Origin: Pandoraea sp.
Lineage (GTDB): Bacteria; Pseudomonadota; Gammaproteobacteria; Burkholderiales; Burkholderiaceae
Direction of reading: 5' to 3'
Assembly: GCA_031291335.1 (NCBI GenBank)
Contig: JARLJF010000056.1
Coordinates: 31,619-95,618 of the forward strand
Length of the DNA stretch: 64,000 nucleotides
This document shows, piece by piece, positions 47,218-56,247 of this stretch; position 1 is the first letter of the stretch; each line of letters opens with the position of its first letter. The notes beneath the pieces are model-generated. The model saw nothing but the letters and a program-made list of their open reading frames with translations. It was not told the origin of the DNA and did not search any database. The translations under genes were made by a program, and so were the position numbers.

Positions 47218-48606
47218 TCATCCGCGTGCCGATTTGGCGTCCGGCTGGGCGGACGGCAACGTGCGCAGGCTGCTCACCACGGCAGCCACTGCCGCGAAGC
47301 CGGCCGCGACGTAAAGCGATGCGCGGGTGCCGTAGCCTTCCGGCGCCACGCTAAATACGAGGGCGACGAGCGCGGCTCCCGTCGTCTGCCCGGTCAGCCG
47401 TGCGGTGCCCAGCATGCCGCTGGCGCCGCCGCTGCGATGGGCGGGGGCGGACATGAGCATTGCGTAGTTGTTGGGCGACTGGAAGAGGCCGAAGCCGAAG
47501 CCGCACAACGCCATGCGCCAGACGATATCGATCGGATGCGGGTGCGCGGGCAGGAAGCCGAGCGCGAGCAGGCCGAGGGCGAACGCTGCCAGACCGATGG
47601 CGCCAAGCAGGCCCGGCTTGTAGTACTCGAGCAGACGTCCGGCCAGCGGCGCAATGACAACGATCGTGAGCGGCCAGGCGGTCATCAGCAAGCCGGTCTG
47701 AACGTGATCGAAGCCGAGCGTGTCCTGCAGGAAGAAGGGCAGTGAGACGAACGCGAGCATTTGCGCGCAGAACGACGCCATCGACGTGCAGATCGACAGT
47801 CCAAATATGGGGATGCGCAGCAGGTCGACGGGCAGCAGCGGGACCGGCTGGCTGCGTTGGCGTCGCACGAAGATCGTGCCGATGACGATGGCGGCGACCA
47901 TTTCGATGGCGACGAGCCAGTGCTCTTGCCCATGCCCGAAAGAATCGATGCCGGAGATGAGCAACCCGAAGGTGAGCGCGCTCAACAGAGCACCGACCCA
48001 GTCGAAAGGATGCGAGGCGCGGGCCGTGTCGGGCAGAGAGCGCACGGCGATGACGAAGGCGATGATGCCGAGCGGCACATTGATGGCGAAGAGCCACGGC
48101 CAGTGCGCGATGGAGAGTACCCCGGCGGCAATCGTCGGACCGGCCGCGGACGAGACCGCCACGATGAGCGAGTTGAGGGCGACGCCGCGCCCGAGCCAGC
48201 GCGACGGGTAGATCGCTTTCACGAGCGCTGTATTCACGCTCATGATGCCGGCGGCTCCAAAGCCCTGCGCCACGCGCGCGAGGGTGAGCGTGACCAGCGA
48301 ATCGGAGAGGGCACAGGCGAGCGAGGCGATGGTGAAGAGCGTGAGGCCGACAGTGTAGACGCGGCGATACCCCACGATCTCGCCCAGCGCAGCGAGCGGC
48401 AGCAGCGAGATGGTGATGGCGAGCTGGTAGGCGTTGACGATCCAGATCGACGTGGCGGGGCTGGCGTTCAGATCGCGGGCGATCGTGGGCAGCGCAACGT
48501 TGGCAATGGCGCTATCGAGCACCGAAAGCGAGATGGCGAGCATGACGGTCGCAATGGCCCAGACCCGGGCGGGCATGGGCATGCCGTCAGTGTGTGTGTC
48601 GGACAT
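47218..48606 (-). CDS. MFS drug/multidrug efflux transporter (DHA2-like)
   Basis: 462-residue major facilitator with about fourteen hydrophobic segments. LSVLDSAIANVALPTIARDLNASPATSIWIVNAYQLAITISLLPLAALGEIVGYRRVYTVGL is motif D plus motif A of the DHA2 (EmrB/QacA) group. Proton-driven export of small toxic molecules is likely; substrates are unknown. No membrane-fusion partner is adjacent, so it probably acts alone. Start at MSDTHTDGMPM; the open frame extends upstream into non-coding DNA. Confidence 0.9.
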   Translation of the reverse strand: MSDTHTDGMPMPARVWAIATVMLAISLSVLDSAIANVALPTIARDLNASPATSIWIVNAYQLAITISLLPLAALGEIVGYRRVYTVGLTLFTIASLACALSDSLVTLTLARVAQGFGAAGIMSVNTALVKAIYPSRWLGRGVALNSLIVAVSSAAGPTIAAGVLSIAHWPWLFAINVPLGIIAFVIAVRSLPDTARASHPFDWVGALLSALTFGLLISGIDSFGHGQEHWLVAIEMVAAIVIGTIFVRRQRSQPVPLLPVDLLRIPIFGLSICTSMASFCAQMLAFVSLPFFLQDTLGFDHVQTGLLMTAWPLTIVVIAPLAGRLLEYYKPGLLGAIGLAAFALGLLALGFLPAHPHPIDIVWRMALCGFGFGLFQSPNNYAMLMSAPAHRSGGASGMLGTARLTGQTTGAALVALVFSVAPEGYGTRASLYVAAGFAAVAAVVSSLRTLPSAQPDAKSARG

Positions 48607-48831
48607 GAGAGCAGCGGAAGACAAAACGGTCGCGCGACCCGGCGTCTTGACGTGGGTCGTGACGCGGATACGCGAAAGGAAAGCGTCATCGTGCCCGAAA
48701 TCCCAGAGGGGGGCCGTGATTCCGCGCAAAGCCTTGTGCTTACAGGGTTCTCGGGGTGCGGTATGTGTTTCGCCTGATGAAATTTACGTTTTGTCAGATG
48801 AAACTATGGTTGGCGCGGAAATCGCCGGGCC

Positions 48832-50061
48832 TCAAGACGCCTCAGCCTCGATATGAAAACGCGCGATGCGGACGTTGCCGAGCGGGTGATATGCCGTGCC
48901 GTTCGCCATCGAGCCCAGATCGACGTCGCCATCGAGAATTGTCTGGACGCCGATGGCGGCAATCGTGCTGGCGGGCGAGCGTCCGGGACATGTGTGCGCG
49001 CCATGCCCGAAGGTCCATGCGGTGTCGCCGGACGAGGCACCGGTGGGGGCTGAAGCAAGCACAACAAGTATCGCGTCGCCGTGCGCCAGCGCCCGCTCGG
49101 CGATGACGGCAGGGGCGTGCAGGAATCGCCGTGTATTTTGCACGGGCGGATCGAAGCGGATGACGTCGCTGACGGCCGCGATGGCGGCGCTGAGATTGGC
49201 GGGCAACGCCGCGCGGTCGGGGGTGGCGGGCGGCGGCGTTTGCGATGCGTGCCGGGCGAGCCTGCGCAGACTGTTGGCGACGAGTCCTGCACACGCGTCA
49301 TGCGCTTGCGTGAAGAGGCCGACGATATTTGCCGTCAGCACGCCGTAGTCCATGGCTTCATCACGTGCGGCGCTTCGGGCGGTGTCGCGCAGCCAGGTGC
49401 CCGAGTCGGCGTCACGCTCAAGCCAGCGTATCGCGCGGCTGCGCAGTGTCGTGGCGGCGTGGTGTCCGCGTTTGAGTACGTCGGTGCGAGGGGAGGGTCT
49501 CGCAGATTCTGCCATCGCTGCGACCAGCTTCTGCACGTCGTCATGGATGTCAGCCCATTGTGAGGGGGAAACGCCGAGCCATGCGGCGAGGGCGTAAATG
49601 GGTTGGCGGAAGACGAAGTCGTCGAGCCGCGCGGCGAGGGATTCGCCACGGGCGAGGTAAGCGTCCGAGTCGGCGGCCAGGCTCGCGTCGCGCAGTCTGG
49701 CGAGTGTTGCGGCATCGGAATGCAGCGCAGCGAGTCGCGTCTTGAGCCATGGCTTCATCGCGGCGTGCGCCGTCCCATCGTTCATGCGGACGAGCAACCC
49801 GAACCAATCGCCGGCAGCGCCGTCGGCCAATGCGGCGGGAATGGTTGCGCCAGCAGGCCGAACGCCGCATGCCGGATGACGCAGTACTGCGGCCAGCGCT
49901 TCCGGACCGGCGGCAACCCATATGCCGAGCGAGGTGTCGAAGTCGAGCGGACGCCGTTCAGCGAGTGAAGCGTAGTACGGGTACGGATTCGGGTGGACGA
50001 CGGCGGCCAAAGCATTGGCGGGGGGCGGTGCGGCATCGGTATCGACGTTGGCGGCGAACAT
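48832..50061 (-). CDS. Cytochrome P450-like protein with altered conserved residues
   Basis: 409 residues, the usual size for a soluble bacterial P450. The heme loop FGHGAHTCPG (thiolate Cys358) is intact. The K-helix ExxR is DVIR (Asp299...Arg302), and the I-helix oxygen-activation motif (A/GGxDT) is replaced by TQAHDACAG (251-259). Heme binding is therefore likely but ordinary monooxygenation is uncertain. It is divergent from an ArsR-like gene 137 bases away, a probable regulator. No ferredoxin or reductase gene is nearby. Start at MFAANVDTD; the ribosome site is poor and the frame is open upstream. Confidence 0.85.
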   Translation of the reverse strand: MFAANVDTDAAPPPANALAAVVHPNPYPYYASLAERRPLDFDTSLGIWVAAGPEALAAVLRHPACGVRPAGATIPAALADGAAGDWFGLLVRMNDGTAHAAMKPWLKTRLAALHSDAATLARLRDASLAADSDAYLARGESLAARLDDFVFRQPIYALAAWLGVSPSQWADIHDDVQKLVAAMAESARPSPRTDVLKRGHHAATTLRSRAIRWLERDADSGTWLRDTARSAARDEAMDYGVLTANIVGLFTQAHDACAGLVANSLRRLARHASQTPPPATPDRAALPANLSAAIAAVSDVIRFDPPVQNTRRFLHAPAVIAERALAHGDAILVVLASAPTGASSGDTAWTFGHGAHTCPGRSPASTIAAIGVQTILDGDVDLGSMANGTAYHPLGNVRIARFHIEAEAS

Positions 50062-50198
50062 GGCAGGGCGTCTCTGAAATCGGTCTTGATGGTGCCTATC
50101 TTCGGCCCCCGATTGACCGACATGCTTCATGATGCGCTGAAGTGTTGATCGCATCGCCGGGCCTATACTGCGCTCATATTCTTCACGGGAGTTTGTCT

Positions 50199-50900
50199 GT
50201 GGACATCGCAAGAGATCACGCCCCCAGCGTCAGCTCACTCGCCGCCCTTCTCGCGGACGCCGGTCGCATGACCATGCTCTGGGCGTTGATGGATGGTTCG
50301 GCGCGTCCGGCGGGGGAACTGGCCTTGGTGGCGGGGCTTTCCCCTTCAAGCGCCAGCGGGCATCTGGCGCGCCTTGTCGATGGCGGCGTTCTGGCGCAGG
50401 AAGCGCGCGGACGCCATCGCTATTTCCGCATTGCCACCCCTGAAACCGCTGCCGCCATCGAGGCATTGGCCAGCGCGGTGCTGGCGACGCGAGAACTGCG
50501 CCCACGTCCCGTGCCTGTCAGCCGCACCACGCCGGTTCCGCTGCGTCACGCGCGCACTTGCTACGACCATCTTGCCGGGGAGATCGCTGTCGATCTCTTC
50601 GCGCGGATGCATGCGCATCGCTGGCTTCGTATCGATGGCAGCGACGTCGCGCTGACGGATGCGGGCGTCAACGGGCTGACGGCCCTCGGCGTCGACCTCA
50701 CCTCCGCTCGTGCACGCCGCCGACGTTTCGCCTGCACCTGCCCCGACTGGAGCGAACGCAAGCCGCATCTCGGCGGTGCCCTCGGCGCCGCGTTGCTCAA
50801 CACCTGTCTTCACGCCAAATGGCTCGAACCGACGCGTGAGCCGCGCGCATTGCGTGTCACCCCGCTTGGTGAGCGCAAGCTTTCCACCATCGCCGTCTGA
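50199..50900 (+). CDS. ArsR-family regulator divergent from the P450 gene
   Basis: 233 residues: an N-terminal winged helix (SSLAALLADAGRMTMLWALMDGSARPAGELALVAGLSPSSASGHLARLVDGGVLAQEARGRHRYFRI) and a long C-terminal part with ACTCPDWSERKPHLGGALGAALLNTCL, a Cys/His-containing segment seen in larger ArsR-type regulators; whether it binds metal is unknown. GTG start with GGGAG nine bases upstream. TATACT at 50164-50169 is a likely -10. Confidence 0.85.
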   Translation: MDIARDHAPSVSSLAALLADAGRMTMLWALMDGSARPAGELALVAGLSPSSASGHLARLVDGGVLAQEARGRHRYFRIATPETAAAIEALASAVLATRELRPRPVPVSRTTPVPLRHARTCYDHLAGEIAVDLFARMHAHRWLRIDGSDVALTDAGVNGLTALGVDLTSARARRRRFACTCPDWSERKPHLGGALGAALLNTCLHAKWLEPTREPRALRVTPLGERKLSTIAV

Positions 50901-50920
50901 GCGAGCGTTGCGATCGCCCC

Positions 50921-50953
50921 AAAAAGAAACACCCCGCGAAAATACGCGGGGTG
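50921..50953 (-). terminator. Intrinsic terminator of the DUF4148 gene
   Basis: CACCCCGCG / CGCGGGGTG stem with a six-base loop; on the minus strand it is followed by TTTCTTTTT. It also follows the ArsR-like gene on the plus strand by about 30 bases. Confidence 0.85.
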
Positions 50954-50982
50954 AGACGCATCAGGTGCGATCGACCGACGGC

Positions 50983-51285
50983 TTAACTGCCAGCGTAAGT
51001 CGAATTGATCAGCGCGGTCGAGCCTTGCACGCGTTCGGCGACCGGCTTGCCGTACGTCTTCAGTACCGGGTACTGGCTATCGGTTTGCGTGAGCGCTCCT
51101 TGCGCGTCGATCAGTTGTTGGCGAACCTCGGCGCGCGGTACAGCCAGCTGTTCGCTATACACGCTCGATTGCCAGAACAGGTTTTCGTTCGGATACCCGT
51201 TGCCACCGGTGCCTGCGAATGCCGCCGGGGCAGCCGCCACAGCAAGGGTTGCGGCAATCATCAAATGGGAAAGAGTGCGGGTCAT
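50983..51285 (-). CDS. DUF4148 family periplasmic protein
   Basis: 100 residues with a cleavable signal peptide (MTRTLSHLMIAATLAVAAAPAAFA) and a short mature domain, AVPRAEVRQQLIDAQGALTQ, characteristic of DUF4148, a family abundant in Burkholderiales. Function unknown. ATG at 51285 with GGAG upstream; terminator at its end; monocistronic. Confidence 0.9.
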   Translation of the reverse strand: MTRTLSHLMIAATLAVAAAPAAFAGTGGNGYPNENLFWQSSVYSEQLAVPRAEVRQQLIDAQGALTQTDSQYPVLKTYGKPVAERVQGSTALINSTYAGS

Positions 51286-51650
51286 GATTTTTCTCCTGTC
51301 ATTGCTTTTCCGGTGGTCGGCCGGCTCAGCTAACTGTCCGGCACCGCCTACGCCTCTAAGGTAGGACGACCACGTCGCAGGAAAAACCGCACGCCGCGCA
51401 ACAATCAATTGCGGAGAACGAATCGTCTCGAAACGCCCGTGAAATAAGGGTTTCAAGCCATCAAGCCACGCTATGAAATATTGAATCCCGACTCTAATGA
51501 AGATGTTAATTTAATTGGCGGTGTCTGCCGGAACATGCACAGGGTGGCGCCTCAGCAAACATTCAATCGCAAGATCGTACAAGCCGGATAGCGACGGCGC
51601 AGATATCCTGCACTTCTCCTTCGAATTCTCTGAAAAATGCGGGACCGACA
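51286..51650. other. A/T-richer gap between DUF4148 and AlaX-like genes
   Basis: 365 bases with no gene. The part around 51470-51520 (GAAATATTGAATCCCGACTC onward) is clearly more A/T-rich than the rest of the window and should contain the divergent promoters. No repeat or operator was recognised. Confidence 0.5.
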
Positions 51651-52310
51651 ATGACGCGGAAAGTGTTCTGGGATGAACCGTATCGAACAACGCTCGACAC
51701 CGTTGTGACGCGGGTGAGCGGCGATCAGGTGGAAGTGGAATCGACGATCTTCTTTGCCTTTTCCGGTGGTCAGGAAAGCGACGCTGGCTCACTGAGCGGC
51801 TACGCCGTCATCAGGGCGGAAAAGCGGGGACTCGGCATTGTTTATACCCTCCCGGATACGCACACCTTGCGCGTTGGGGATGCGGTGACATGGCAGATCG
51901 ATTGGGCCCGGCGGTATCGGTTGATGCGCCTGCATTTCGCGGCGGAAATGGTTTTGCAGTTGGTGTATCAACTCAGACCCGGCATCGAGCGCATTGGCGC
52001 ACACATCGCACAGGACAAGGCGAGAATCGACTTCGCAAGCGACACGAGTCTTGCCCCCTGGTTTCCCGAAATCGAATTGGCCGCGGCTGATCTTGCAAAG
52101 CGCGATCTACCTATCGTCACTGACTTCACCGATGTTCCGACGCAACGCAGGTTCTGGAAGGTCGAAGGCTTCGCGACGATGGCGTGCGGGGGCACCCATC
52201 CGCGATCGACGAGCGAGATCGGTGCGTTGAAACTCAAACGTAAAAATACGGGGAAGGGAAAAGAGCGAATTGAGATTTCGCTGCTTGATTCGCCGTGCGT
52301 GCCCGCGTGA
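51651..52310 (+). CDS. AlaX-like alanyl-tRNA editing domain protein
   Basis: 219-residue stand-alone homologue of the AlaRS editing domain, predicted to hydrolyse Ser or Gly mischarged onto tRNA-Ala. STIFFAFSGGQESDAGSLSG corresponds to the family FYPxGGGQxxDxG motif, and CGGTHP (Cys179, His183) supplies half of the zinc site. The other half, normally HxxxH, is His95-FAA-Glu99, so the metal site is altered. Codon use looks a little less GC-rich than its neighbours. It may be an active variant, or a binding protein that no longer edits. Confidence 0.82.
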   Translation: MTRKVFWDEPYRTTLDTVVTRVSGDQVEVESTIFFAFSGGQESDAGSLSGYAVIRAEKRGLGIVYTLPDTHTLRVGDAVTWQIDWARRYRLMRLHFAAEMVLQLVYQLRPGIERIGAHIAQDKARIDFASDTSLAPWFPEIELAAADLAKRDLPIVTDFTDVPTQRRFWKVEGFATMACGGTHPRSTSEIGALKLKRKNTGKGKERIEISLLDSPCVPA

Positions 52311-52404
52311 CGTCGATCTGACCGCCCGCAAGCCTCATTGGCCTTATTGGACTCATCGGCCTCGTCGGCTTTGAGGGCGGTGTCAGCGCAGGGGCAGGTC
52401 GCGT

Positions 52405-53397
52405 TCAGAACTTGTAGCCGACGCCTGCGAGGAAGATGTCGCTGTCGCGGTCGTAGCCTGTCACGACACGGTTCCATGACACGCGCGCGACCCAGTGATC
52501 GGCGAATCGGTAGGCGGCGCTCATCGTGAGCAGGCCCGCCACGACGTTCTGTGCGCCATCCGCTTCACGATTCTGCTTGTACTTGTTCCACGTGACGTAT
52601 GGCCCGAAGCCGAGGCCGAGACTGAAGCGGCTGTCGAAGAAATCATTCTTGATCCAGGCCTGCGCGGCAATGCCCTGACGGCTGCCGATGTCGCTGTGTC
52701 CTTCGTTGATGAGCGACACCGTGCCGTCGAAGAAGCGGCCGAAGCCGTGCCGGTATTCGATCGCCTCGGCCGCGGCGTTCTGCGAATCGAGACTGTTGAC
52801 GATGGACAGGCCCGCCATCACGGACAGCACGTCGCCGGTCGGTAGCGCTTGCGAATTGCCGCCGGTGAGCGGTCCGGCCGACGCGGGCTTCTCGAGTTGA
52901 TAGCCCACACCGAGCAAATACGTCACCGTGTTGATGCTCGACGGCGACTGGACATAGTTCGCACGGGCCTGCACGTACCAGCGGCTTTGGAAATACCACG
53001 TGGCGGCGACGGAGAACATCGCGCCCCAGCCATGATCGTCCTCGTAGCGTTTGCCGCGACTGGCGGCGACGGTGTCGTAGTAGCGATAGGGACCTACGCC
53101 CACGGCAAGGTCGACGCGTCGGTCGAAGAAGGGCTGATGGGCCCAGAACTGCACGGCAAAGCCGTCACGGTGATGGTCGGGCACGTGGCCCTCGTTCATC
53201 CACGTGAAACTGGTGGAGAAGTGTTCGGTGAGCGCTTGCTTGTAGTCGAAGCCCCAGGCGTAGGTGTGAGCGTTGTCATCGTTGCGCGCGTTCATACCGC
53301 CCGCGTAGACCGTCGCTTCCTGCGCCTGCGCAAAGGCCGAGGCGCCGCAAAACGCGCTGGCCATCACCGCGCGTAACCACCATGCATTGTTTTTCAT
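52405..53397 (-). CDS. Outer-membrane beta-barrel protein with internal duplication
   Basis: 330 residues with a signal peptide (cleavage after about residue 24, AFAQA-QEATV). The mature protein is two copies of a module of about 140 residues: 27-168 and 189-330. Shared landmarks are NEGH (68-71; 231-234), FFD (90-92; 253-255), GPY (102-104; 265-267) and the end GVGYQL / GVGYKF, with the NEGH-to-GPY distance identical. Alternating hydrophobic strands suggest a barrel. The family was not recognised; the NEGH histidine is a candidate functional residue. Monocistronic. Confidence 0.75.
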   Translation of the reverse strand: MKNNAWWLRAVMASAFCGASAFAQAQEATVYAGGMNARNDDNAHTYAWGFDYKQALTEHFSTSFTWMNEGHVPDHHRDGFAVQFWAHQPFFDRRVDLAVGVGPYRYYDTVAASRGKRYEDDHGWGAMFSVAATWYFQSRWYVQARANYVQSPSSINTVTYLLGVGYQLEKPASAGPLTGGNSQALPTGDVLSVMAGLSIVNSLDSQNAAAEAIEYRHGFGRFFDGTVSLINEGHSDIGSRQGIAAQAWIKNDFFDSRFSLGLGFGPYVTWNKYKQNREADGAQNVVAGLLTMSAAYRFADHWVARVSWNRVVTGYDRDSDIFLAGVGYKF

Positions 53398-53706
53398 TCG
53401 AGCCGTCGCCGTGAGTGAACGGGTTCGTTGCGGCAGACCACACACGTGCCCAATGCCACGATGCATCGCAGAGACGCATCCAAGTAGGTGCCATCGTAGC
53501 AGTCCGTTTTCGTCTGCAATGCACTTCAACGCGCACAGGCGCATTACCGGAAATTACGGCCTCGGTGACGCCCATCGTATGGGATACCGAAATGCTTCGT
53601 CAATGGCGCCATGGCGGCATGGCGCGAGGAGGTCTTGGACAGGGAGGTTTGCGGGAAGCTCGCGGGACGATGCACATCTCCAGCGGGGGGAGGCATCGTC
53701 TCTGCG
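53398..53706. other. Gap between the duplicated barrel protein and the IclR gene
   Basis: 309 bases with no supported gene. It holds the promoter of the barrel protein (leftwards) and the 3' side of the IclR gene. No terminator or repeat was found. Confidence 0.5.
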
Positions 53707-54567
53707 TCACAGGCGCCCGGCGGCCGCCAGAAAAGCTGGCGCGTCTGCCAGTAATACGGCGAGATCGGCCGCGCCGGATTTGACCGCAGCTGCGGTGCGC
53801 TCGCGTGCCACCGCATCCGTGCCCACCAGCGAGCGGGGACCCGCCACGCTGAGCGCGGCCAGGGGCCGTCCATGAGCGTCAAGTGCGGCGGCGGCACAGG
53901 CGTCGATACCCGCCTCGAAGCCGTCCTGACTCCAGGCGCATCCGGTGTCGCGGTCACGCGCTAGTTGGGCGTCGAGCGCGGCATACGTGCGCGCGCTTTG
54001 TGCGGTGGCAGCCGCGAGCGGCTCCGGGCCAAGCAGCGCCCGGCGGCGCTCAGGGCTCAGATGCGCGAGCAGCGCACGGCCCGGGGCGGTCAGATGCGCC
54101 GTCACGCGGCTGCCCGCGCGAATATTGCTCACAAGCGGTAATGCCGGGGTCTCACACAGTAAATAGCGAACCTGAGCCCCGTCGAGCACCGTCAGGTAGC
54201 TCGACAGTCCCGTCTCGCTCGTCACGCGCGTGAGCACACGCCGCGCCGTGGCCAGATGATCTTCGCCGGCGAGCGCGCCGGCCGCCAGCGTCAGAAAACC
54301 CAATCCGAGGCGATGGCCGCCTTGCGGCAGGGGCTCCAGTACGCCTTCGAATTGGAGCGTCTCGATCAAACGCATCACCGTCACACGATTCACACCGATG
54401 CGGCGGCCAACCTCGCTCATGTTGGCCGTCGACCCGCCATCCGCCACGAAACGCAGCAACTTGAACGCGCGCATGACCGGGGTCACGAGGCCCGTTTGTG
54501 TGGCATCGAGTGCGTCGGTCGTTATCGCGTCGGTAGCGTTCCCGGCAGTTTGCGAAGCTTTGGTCAT
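53707..54567 (-). CDS. IclR-family regulator downstream of the flavin monooxygenase
   Basis: 286 residues: winged-helix domain (LLRFVADGGSTANMSEVGRRIGVNRVTVMRLIETLQFEGVLEPLP) and the IclR effector domain (LSSYLTVLDGAQVRYLLCETPALPLVSNIRAGSRVTAHLTAPGRALLAHL). Located 64 bases after the monooxygenase on the same strand, so probably co-transcribed and regulating it. Start taken at MTKASQTAGN, which has GGAA upstream; an ATG six codons earlier is possible. IclR regulators of this type usually sense aromatic or related organic acids. Confidence 0.88.
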   Translation of the reverse strand: MTKASQTAGNATDAITTDALDATQTGLVTPVMRAFKLLRFVADGGSTANMSEVGRRIGVNRVTVMRLIETLQFEGVLEPLPQGGHRLGLGFLTLAAGALAGEDHLATARRVLTRVTSETGLSSYLTVLDGAQVRYLLCETPALPLVSNIRAGSRVTAHLTAPGRALLAHLSPERRRALLGPEPLAAATAQSARTYAALDAQLARDRDTGCAWSQDGFEAGIDACAAAALDAHGRPLAALSVAGPRSLVGTDAVARERTAAAVKSGAADLAVLLADAPAFLAAAGRL

Positions 54568-54631
54568 GCGTTCGATTCCGTTCATCGAGAGAGAGCTGCG
54601 CGCCTGTCGTGCTGGCGCCGTCACAGGAGAC

Positions 54632-55789
54632 TCAGGCCGTAAGGGGGACTTGCCACGCGTCGTACTCGTAGACCCAATCGGCGTTGCCGCCTTCCTTGAG
54701 CCATTGATTGCCACGCGAGCCGATCTGCACGCGTGCCGTGCGCTCGCGTCGAGACGCTTCGTAGCGCACCAACGCTGCGGCAAGCGCGGCAGCATCGGCG
54801 CTCGCACCCACGGCGGCAAGGTGGCGAGACAGTACCACAGCATCTTCGATCGCCATGCCCGCGCCCTGCGCCATGAACGGCATCATCGGATGACTGGCGT
54901 CGCCAAGCAGTGACATGCGCTCGCGCGACCACTGCGGCAGCGGGTCGCGCACATAAAGCGCCGACTTGAGCACGCTGTCGCAGGCGTCGAGAAGTGCGCG
55001 AGCTTCCGGGTGATAGTCGGCATAAATGGCGCGCAATTCATGCACGTCGCCCGGCGCAGTCCACGACTCGAGCGTCCAACTGTCCTGCGGCGTCGTGGCG
55101 AACACGAAGATGTCGCGTCCGAGGTTGAGCGGGAACGTCACGATCTGGCTCGACGGATTCGGTCCCCACCACTTGGTGAACGCACCGAGATTCGGCACAC
55201 CGCTGAGTTTCTCTGCGGGAACGACGGCACGGTACGCCACCACGCCGGTGAACTCTGGCGACTCCGGCCCAAACAGGCCACGACGCACGACCGAGTGGAT
55301 GCCGTCTGCGCCGATGAGCACGTCGACCTCGTCATGCGTGCCGTCTGCGAACGTCAGGCGAATGCCGCCAGTCTCTCCCGCATCGGGCGCTTCGAACGAC
55401 ACGAGCTTCTTGCCCAGCGCAATGGCGTCTGCGGGGACGGCTTGCTCCAGCGCCTGCAACAGGTCGGCGCGATGCATCGTGAGTTGGGGCGCGCCGTATT
55501 TCGTCTGCGCGGTCTGCGCCATCTCAAGACACGACGTCGTTTCACCCGTATCCCACATACGGCTGATGCGATGACTCGGCTGCGCGGCCGTCTTGCGAAG
55601 TTCGTCGCCAACGCCCAGCCCGTCGAGCGCGCGCACCGCGTTGGGCGTCAGGTTGATGTCCGCGCCGACGCGGGCGAACTGCGATGCCTGCTCGTACACC
55701 CGTGCCCGGAAACCCGCACGGATCAGACCGATGGCGGCGGCCAGACCGCCGATGCCGGCACCGTTGATGCCGATGAGAGGAGCTTGCAT
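54632..55789 (-). CDS. FAD-dependent aromatic monooxygenase (NicC/salicylate hydroxylase-like)
   Basis: 385-residue group A flavoprotein monooxygenase. GINGAGIGGLAAAIGLIRAG is the FAD-binding GxGxxG fold, VLIGADGIHSVVRR the DG motif and LLGDASHPMMPFMAQGAGMAIEDA the GD motif. The C-terminal WVYEYDAWQVPL resembles 6-hydroxynicotinate 3-monooxygenase (NicC), so a hydroxylated aromatic or N-heteroaromatic acid is likely; decarboxylating hydroxylation as in salicylate hydroxylase or NicC is possible. Start at the ATG with AAGGA seven bases upstream; a TTG six codons earlier is also in frame. Confidence 0.9.
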   Translation of the reverse strand: MQAPLIGINGAGIGGLAAAIGLIRAGFRARVYEQASQFARVGADINLTPNAVRALDGLGVGDELRKTAAQPSHRISRMWDTGETTSCLEMAQTAQTKYGAPQLTMHRADLLQALEQAVPADAIALGKKLVSFEAPDAGETGGIRLTFADGTHDEVDVLIGADGIHSVVRRGLFGPESPEFTGVVAYRAVVPAEKLSGVPNLGAFTKWWGPNPSSQIVTFPLNLGRDIFVFATTPQDSWTLESWTAPGDVHELRAIYADYHPEARALLDACDSVLKSALYVRDPLPQWSRERMSLLGDASHPMMPFMAQGAGMAIEDAVVLSRHLAAVGASADAAALAAALVRYEASRRERTARVQIGSRGNQWLKEGGNADWVYEYDAWQVPLTA

Positions 55790-55835
55790 GGGGACATCCT
55801 TTGACAAAAGAGACGACGAATCAGAAAAATAAAAC

Positions 55836-55864
55836 GTTCAAATATGAACATGATGTTCAAATAT
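55836..55864. promoter_or_regulatory. Probable IclR-type operator upstream of the monooxygenase
   Basis: GTTCAAATATGAAC is a perfect palindrome of five-base arms; its ten-base left part GTTCAAATAT recurs as a direct repeat 19 bases on (55836-55845 and 55855-55864), about two helical turns. It lies 47 bases upstream of the monooxygenase ATG. The gap 55790-56247 (458 bases) otherwise has no gene, only this site, a second operator at 56116-56147 and promoters. Confidence 0.65.
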
Positions 55865-56115
55865 TATTGTTTTTGATTCGATTGGTTGCAAGGGGCCATC
55901 GGGTAAATCCCGAGCGAGCGGCATCGTCAAAAGCGACGATCGTCGTGGACTTCCAGCGACGTCGACGGTGTGAGCAGGGTCACACGATTGCGCGTCAGAA
56001 CGGCAAAATGCCGTCGAACCTGCGCGCGATAGCACGCCAATTTCCTCCCATCAATTCGTGCATCTCCGCTGCGGGGCTCGCCCGTCACCTGGCCTAAGCT
56101 CTGCTCAGTTGGTTT

Positions 56116-56147
56116 CATAAGTAATCCAACGTTTCACAGGTGGAACG
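56116..56147 (+). promoter_or_regulatory. Operator-like site upstream of the porin (copy 1 of 2)
   Basis: CATAAGTAATCCAACG followed by CGTTTCA-CAGG-TGGAACG (one mismatch in the palindrome). It matches the site at 57532-57563 at 27 of 32 bases. It lies about 100 bases upstream of the porin ATG. Confidence 0.75.
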
Positions 56148-56247
56148 TCAAAATATGCAAGGTGCGAGGTGAGGCCGGCTTGGGTCGCCTCGCGCCAAAT
56201 GCGGCGTATCCACCGTTCTCGAATCATCGAACGACAGGAGTGCACAG

